Below, piece after piece: positions 59,516 to 64,000 of a stretch of DNA of 64,000 nt. Both the position numbers and the translations under genes were made by a program. Under the pieces are notes generated by a model. That model was not told the origin of the DNA. It searched no databases and was given only the letters and a program-made list of their open reading frames with translations. The stretch comes from Falsiroseomonas sp051433165 (lineage in GTDB: Bacteria; Pseudomonadota; Alphaproteobacteria; Acetobacterales; Acetobacteraceae): assembly GCF_051433165.1 (NCBI RefSeq), contig NZ_JBHMFS010000005.1:62001-126000 (forward strand). Direction: 5' to 3'. Numbering within the stretch: position 1 is the stretch's first letter; each line of letters begins with the position of its first letter.

Positions 59516-61219
59516 ATGACCCAAGCCGGCCGCCCGACCATCAGCGGCACGCGCCACGCCATCAGCGCCGGGCATTATCTTGCCGCCTCAGCGGGCTTCT
59601 CCATCCTGGAAGCGGGCGGTAATGCGGTGGATGCGGGCTGCGCCGCGGGCCTGGCACTCGGCGTGCTGCAGCCGGACCTGGTCAGCGTCGCCGGGGTCGC
59701 GCCCATCCTGATCCGCAAGGCCGATGGCACGGTGGAGAGCATCGCGGGCCTCGGCCATTGGCCGCGATCGACGCCGCCGGATGTGTTCATGCGCGAGCAT
59801 GGCGGGGAAATGCCGCCCGGTGTGCGCCGCATCGTGGTGCCCGCGGCGCCGGATGCCTGGATCCAGGCGCTGTCCCGCCACGGCACGATGAGCTTCGGCG
59901 AAATCGCCGCCGCCGCCATCCGCTTCGCCGGCGAGGGCTTTGCCATGTACCCGCTGCTGCGGGAGAGCATCACCAATCACGCGGACGAGTACCGCACCTG
60001 GGACCAGAACGCCGCGATCTTCCTGCCCGGCGGCCAGGTGCCGCAGCTCGGCGCCAAATTCCTGCAATCCGACCTCGCCCGCAGCCTGACCTACATGGTG
60101 GACCAGGAACGCGCCGCAGCAGGGCAGGGGCGGGAGGCTGGCCTCCAGGCGGCGCATGATGCCTTCTACAAGGGCGACCTCGCCCAGCAGATCGTGCGCT
60201 ATATCCAGGCGGAGGGCGGCTTCCTCTCTGCGCAGGACATGGCCGAATACCGCAGCCGGATCGAGCCGGTGGTGGCACGCGACTGGCGCGGCCACACCCT
60301 GCTGACCTGCGGCCCCTGGTGCCAGGGCCCGGCACTGACGGAGGCGCTGCTGATCGCGGAGCGCCTCGGCCTCGATGGCCTCGCGCATAATTCCGCCGAA
60401 TACATCCATGTGCTGGTGGAGGCGCTGAAGGGCGCGCTGGCGGACCGCGAATACCATTTCGGCGACCCCGCCATGGTGGATGTGCCGCTGGAGGCGCTGC
60501 TCTCCCCCGGCCACATCGCCGCCCGCGCGGCCGCCATCGACCTGAAGCGAGCGCATCCCGGCCTGCCGGAGCCGATCCTGGGCCGCGGCAATGCGCTGCC
60601 AGAGGCGACCCGCGCCGAGCTGCCGAAGGTGGAGGCGGATACCTCCTACGTCGCGGTGGTGGATCGCTGGGGCAATGCCTTCAGCGCCACCCCCTCCGAC
60701 GGGTCGTGGAACGTGCCGGTGATTCCGGGCACCGGGCTGGTCGTCTCCGGCCGTGGCTCGCAGAACCGGCCGGACCCGGCGCATCCCTCGGGCGTCGCGC
60801 CGGGCAAGCGGCCGCGGCTGACGCCGAATCCGGCGATGGTGGTGACGAAGGATGGCGGCGCCATGCCCTTCGGCACGCCGGGTGGCGATGTGCAGATCCA
60901 GGCCATGCTGCAGGTCATGCTGAACATCCTGCATTTCGGCATGGAGGTGCAGGAGGCCATCGAGGCGCCCCGCGTCGCCAGCTATTCCTTCCCGTCTTCC
61001 TTCGCACCCTATGAATACTTCCCCGGCCGCCTGGCCGTGGAATCGCGCATCGCCGTGGAAGTGCGGGCGAAGCTGTCGGAGATGGGGCATGAGGTGAAGG
61101 CCTGGCCGGACATCACCTGGCTGGCCGGCAGCGTGGAGGTGGTGCTGGATGATGTGGCGGCAGGGCTGAAGCGAGCCGGCGCCGACCCGCGTCGCCCGGC
61201 CTACGCCATCGCCGTATGA
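59516..61219 (+). CDS. Gamma-glutamyltransferase-family protein
   Basis: This 567-residue Ntn-hydrolase has an N-terminal large-subunit region (SILEAGGNAVDAGCAAGLAL, VVPAAPDAWIQALSRHG). The autocleavage site has the catalytic Thr in ADTSYVAVVDRWGNAFSAT, and PSDGSWNVPVIPGTGLV and PFGTPGGDVQIQAMLQVMLN follow. No signal peptide is evident, so it may be cytoplasmic. It overlaps the DUF1194 gene by 4 bases. Confidence 0.9.
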   Translation: MTQAGRPTISGTRHAISAGHYLAASAGFSILEAGGNAVDAGCAAGLALGVLQPDLVSVAGVAPILIRKADGTVESIAGLGHWPRSTPPDVFMREHGGEMPPGVRRIVVPAAPDAWIQALSRHGTMSFGEIAAAAIRFAGEGFAMYPLLRESITNHADEYRTWDQNAAIFLPGGQVPQLGAKFLQSDLARSLTYMVDQERAAAGQGREAGLQAAHDAFYKGDLAQQIVRYIQAEGGFLSAQDMAEYRSRIEPVVARDWRGHTLLTCGPWCQGPALTEALLIAERLGLDGLAHNSAEYIHVLVEALKGALADREYHFGDPAMVDVPLEALLSPGHIAARAAAIDLKRAHPGLPEPILGRGNALPEATRAELPKVEADTSYVAVVDRWGNAFSATPSDGSWNVPVIPGTGLVVSGRGSQNRPDPAHPSGVAPGKRPRLTPNPAMVVTKDGGAMPFGTPGGDVQIQAMLQVMLNILHFGMEVQEAIEAPRVASYSFPSSFAPYEYFPGRLAVESRIAVEVRAKLSEMGHEVKAWPDITWLAGSVEVVLDDVAAGLKRAGADPRRPAYAIAV

Positions 61220-61959
61220 GCCTGCCACGCCGCGCCCTGTTGGCCTCGCCCGCGCTGGCAGCGTGGCCGGCCGGCGCGCAGGGTGCGGCGGTGGATCTGC
61301 TTCTGGTGCTGGCGGTGGATGCCTCCGGCTCCATCGACTCCACCGAATTCGGCTTGCAGCGGGACGGGATTGCGGAGGCGCTGACCAATCCCGCCGTGCT
61401 GGCCGCCATCCAGTCTCGCCCGCTCGGCGCGATCGGCGTCGCGATGGTGGAATGGGGCACCCCGGGTGGTGCGGCGACGGTGGTGGACTGGATGCGCGTG
61501 GCCGATGCCGCCAGCGCCGAGGCCGCCGCGATCGCGATGCGCGATGCCCCGCGGTCCCGCCAATCCTACAACGCCATCGGCGATGCCATCCTGCACGCCA
61601 CCGCGCTGATCGCCGCCGCGCCGTGGCCGGCAGAGCACCGTACCATTGATATCTCCGGCGACGGGCCGGATATCCGCAGCGTGATGCCGGCGGCGGCGGC
61701 GCGAGATCTCGCCGTAGCGCAGGGCATCGTGGTGAACGGCCTGGCGATCGAGGCCGCCTCCGCCTGGCGCGGCGGTCGCCTGGCGGCGCTGTATGAGCGG
61801 GATGTGATGGGCGGTCCCGGCGCCTTCGTGCTGCGGGCGGAGGACCGGCTCGATTTCGCCCGCGCCCTGCGTGCCAAGCTGATCCGGGAGGTGGCGCTGC
61901 ATGCACCGGGTGCAAACGCCGCCCATGCCGCAGGCAAGGCCGGCCCCGCTGCCGGATAG
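61216..61959 (+). CDS. DUF1194 (von Willebrand A-like) protein
   Basis: This 247-residue protein has a short signal-like N terminus and a VWA-type domain. The domain carries a metal-binding DASGSIDSTEF motif, NAIGDAILHATALI and RTIDISGDGPDIRSV. The last 30 residues are Ala-rich. It is coupled to the gamma-glutamyltransferase gene. Function unknown. Confidence 0.85.
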   Translation: MSLPRRALLASPALAAWPAGAQGAAVDLLLVLAVDASGSIDSTEFGLQRDGIAEALTNPAVLAAIQSRPLGAIGVAMVEWGTPGGAATVVDWMRVADAASAEAAAIAMRDAPRSRQSYNAIGDAILHATALIAAAPWPAEHRTIDISGDGPDIRSVMPAAAARDLAVAQGIVVNGLAIEAASAWRGGRLAALYERDVMGGPGAFVLRAEDRLDFARALRAKLIREVALHAPGANAAHAAGKAGPAAG

Positions 61960-62037
61960 CCCCGACGCGCGCCCCTTCCCAGGCGGCGCCATTTCGCCCA
62001 AGGTTTGCAACGAGACAGGGAATGCTGGACTTGCAAG

Positions 62038-63546
62038 GTGACTGAATCCGGGCGCGCTTTCGACGAAATGCATGAAGATGGCGCGGTGCGCCCAGCCTAT
62101 GCCGGCATTGCCGCCTGGCTCCAGGCGCATGGGCTGGAGGCCCTGGCCGCGAAGCGCGCGGAGGCGGAGGCGCTGTTCCGCCGCGTCGGCATCACCTTCG
62201 CGGTCTATGGCGAGGGCGGCGACCCGGAACGGCTGATCCCCTTCGACGTCATCCCCCGCATCCTCGCCCGCAGCGAATGGAACCGCCTGTCGCTCGGCCT
62301 GACCCAGCGCGTGCGCGCGCTGAACATGTTCATGGCGGATGTGTACGGGAAGCAGGAGATCCTGGCCGCCGGCCTGGTGCCGCGCGCGCTGGTGCTGGAG
62401 AACGAGGCCTATTGCCCGCAGATGCAGGGTTTCCGCCCGCCCGGCGGCATCTACAGCCATATTTCGGGCATCGACCTGGTGCGGACCGGCGCGGATGATT
62501 TCTACGTGCTGGAGGATAATTGCCGCACCCCCTCCGGCGTCTCCTACATGCTGGAGAACCGGGAGGCGATGCTGCGGCTGTTCCCGGCGCTCTGTTCCAA
62601 CCACCGCCTGGCGCCGGTCAGCCACTACCCCGAGGATCTGCTGGAGACGCTGAAGGACGCGGCACCGCCGAACTGCAAGGGTGAGCCGCGGGTTGCCATC
62701 CTCACACCCGGCCATTTCAACAGCGCCTATTACGAGCACTGCTTCCTGGCCGATGAGATGGGCGTGGAGGTGGTGGAGGGCGCCGACCTGTTCGTGCAGG
62801 ACGACATCGTCTTCATGCGGACCACCGCCGGGCCGAAGCGGGTGGATGTGCTGTATCGCCGCGTCGATGACGACTACCTGGACCCGAAGGTGTTCCGGCC
62901 GGACAGCATGCTCGGCGTGCCCGGCATCTTCGCCGCCTACCGCGCCGGCAACGTCACGCTCGCCAATGCGCCTGGCGCGGGCATCGCCGACGACAAGGCG
63001 ATCTACCCCTTCGTGCCGGAGATGATCCGCTTCTATCTGGGCGAGACCCCGCTGCTGCAGAACGTGCCGACCTTCCTGTGCGAGCGGGAGGAGGACCGCG
63101 CCTATGTGCTGGCCAATATCGCCGACCTCGTGGTGAAGCTGGCGCGCGGTTCTGGCGGCTACGGCATGCTGATCGGCCCGCACAGCACCGCGGAACAGCG
63201 CGCCGAATTCACCCGCCGCATCCTGGAACGGCCGGCCGACTACATCGCGCAGCCGACGCTCGCGCTGTCCACCGTGCCCTGCCTGGCGGGGGAGGAGATC
63301 GCGCCGCGCCATGTCGACCTGCGGCCCTATGTGCTGATGGGGAAGGAAGTGCGGATCGTGCCGGGCGGGCTGACGCGGGTGGCGCTGCGGGCGGGGTCGC
63401 TGGTGGTCAATTCCTCCCAGGGTGGCGGCACCAAGGATACCTGGGTGGTGGAGGACGCGCCGCGCCGGTCGCAATCGCAGAGCCAATCCCAGTCCGGCGG
63501 CGGGCGCCAGAGCCAGAGCCAATCCCAGAATGGGGAGCAGGGGTAG
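62038..63546 (+). CDS. Circularly permuted type-2 ATP-grasp protein
   Basis: This 502-residue protein has the family segments AFDEMHEDGAVRPAYAGIAA, GIDLVRTGADDFYVLEDNCR, TPSGVSYMLENREAM, KLARGSGGYGMLIGPHST and GLTRVALRAGSLVVNSSQGG. It ends in a Ser-Gln repeat tail (SQSQSQSQS twice). Proteins of this type occur with alpha-E proteins and transglutaminase-like proteins in putative peptide-ligation systems. The GTG at 62038 is chosen because family members begin just before AFDEM; a TTG at 62005 is also in frame. Confidence 0.87.
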   Translation: MTESGRAFDEMHEDGAVRPAYAGIAAWLQAHGLEALAAKRAEAEALFRRVGITFAVYGEGGDPERLIPFDVIPRILARSEWNRLSLGLTQRVRALNMFMADVYGKQEILAAGLVPRALVLENEAYCPQMQGFRPPGGIYSHISGIDLVRTGADDFYVLEDNCRTPSGVSYMLENREAMLRLFPALCSNHRLAPVSHYPEDLLETLKDAAPPNCKGEPRVAILTPGHFNSAYYEHCFLADEMGVEVVEGADLFVQDDIVFMRTTAGPKRVDVLYRRVDDDYLDPKVFRPDSMLGVPGIFAAYRAGNVTLANAPGAGIADDKAIYPFVPEMIRFYLGETPLLQNVPTFLCEREEDRAYVLANIADLVVKLARGSGGYGMLIGPHSTAEQRAEFTRRILERPADYIAQPTLALSTVPCLAGEEIAPRHVDLRPYVLMGKEVRIVPGGLTRVALRAGSLVVNSSQGGGTKDTWVVEDAPRRSQSQSQSQSGGGRQSQSQSQNGEQG

Positions 63547-63551
63547 TGGCC

Positions 63552-64000
63552 ATGCTCTCCCGCACCGCCGAAAGCCTGTACTGGATGGGCCGCTATACCG
63601 AGCGCGCCGGCAACCTCGCGCGCGGCATGCAGGTGGCGCTGCGCATGGCAGGCCTCGGCGAAAGCCTGGGCGTGCTGGATGAGGGTACGGGCGACAGCGC
63701 CGATGAATGGACCAGCCTTCTGGTCGCCACCGGCGCCGAACCAGGGTTCCGCGCCGAACATGCCGAGGTGACGCCGGAGGCGGTGATCGCCTGGCTGGCG
63801 GTGGCGCCGAAGAACCCCTCCTCCATCGCCAACTGCCTGGAAGCCGCCCGCAGCAATGGCCGCGCGGTGCGGACGGCGCTGACCGTGGATATGTGGGAGG
63901 CGCTGAACGACACCTGGCGCGAGATGCGCCTGCTGGCACCGACCGCGACGGATACGGATCGGCTGCCCGGCTTCCTCGACTGGGTGCGCGCCCGCACGCT
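63552..64000 (+). CDS. Alpha-E (DUF403) domain protein, 3' truncated by window edge
   Basis: The visible 149 residues start MLSRTAESLYWMGRYTERAG and include SSIANCLEAARSNGRAVRTA, the hallmark of alpha-E proteins. It follows the circularly permuted ATP-grasp gene with a 5-base gap, the usual pairing. The frame is open to the window end. Confidence 0.9.
   Translation, partial: MLSRTAESLYWMGRYTERAGNLARGMQVALRMAGLGESLGVLDEGTGDSADEWTSLLVATGAEPGFRAEHAEVTPEAVIAWLAVAPKNPSSIANCLEAARSNGRAVRTALTVDMWEALNDTWREMRLLAPTATDTDRLPGFLDWVRART

Overview
The window is GC-rich DNA with dense, overlapping genes and frequent GTG/TTG starts. The gene order resembles Alphaproteobacteria, probably Rhodospirillales/Acetobacteraceae (Roseomonas-like). 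The evidence is the cckA-recA-alaS neighbourhood, a flagellar FliM-DUF6468-MotE block, short FlgB/FlgF/FliO proteins and GTTC half-sites near recA. The genus is an inference. No rRNA, tRNA, CRISPR array or intact insertion sequence was recognised.

Layout. 1-507 is the 3' end of a fumarylacetoacetate hydrolase-family gene, followed by an autotransporter (590-3373). 3381-9822 is a phosphate-starvation locus: a Pho-box-like site, a STAS/anti-sigma kinase pair, then pstS-pstC-pstA-pstB-phoU-phoB. No phoR is present in the window. 9833-13280 carries an uncharacterised gene, an OmpA-like lipoprotein and recQ.

13281-16326 looks like an inserted accessory segment. It has a 51-bp inverted repeat on one side and an AT-richer 370-bp stretch on the other. 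It contains a compact three-gene minus-strand operon: a degenerate ATP-grasp-like protein, a complete graspetide-synthetase-like ATP-grasp ligase and a 154-residue Lys/Glu heptad-repeat protein with a near-perfect Shine-Dalgarno sequence. I read this as a candidate new RiPP (graspetide-like) system and rank it first among the findings.

16327-26620 and 29726-34496 are flagellar and chemotaxis blocks (flgH-flgA-flgG-flgF; fliL-fliM-DUF6468-motE-cheY-cheZ plus a large secreted repeat protein; fliP-fliO; flgB-flgC-fliE-fliQ-fliR-flhB). Between them lie speD-speE and a membrane protein of unknown function. 34528-43962 holds a cckA-like hybrid kinase, recA, alaS, a P1-family peptidase, a membrane-anchored protein with an HPD motif, a DUF599 protein and icd.

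44524-58804 is an aerobic aryl-CoA (probably 2-aminobenzoate/anthranilate) degradation and uptake region. It has a CoA ligase, thioesterase, RidA, acyl-CoA dehydrogenase, enoyl-CoA hydratase-like protein, MarR regulator, SDR, the two-domain flavoprotein monooxygenase/reductase, a branched-chain-type ABC importer and a formamidase-like hydrolase. Three copies of one 22-bp motif stand at the three promoter regions and probably form the MarR operator set. 58884-64000 carries a deoxyribosyltransferase-like protein, a gamma-glutamyltransferase, a DUF1194 protein, a circularly permuted ATP-grasp protein and the start of an alpha-E (DUF403) protein.
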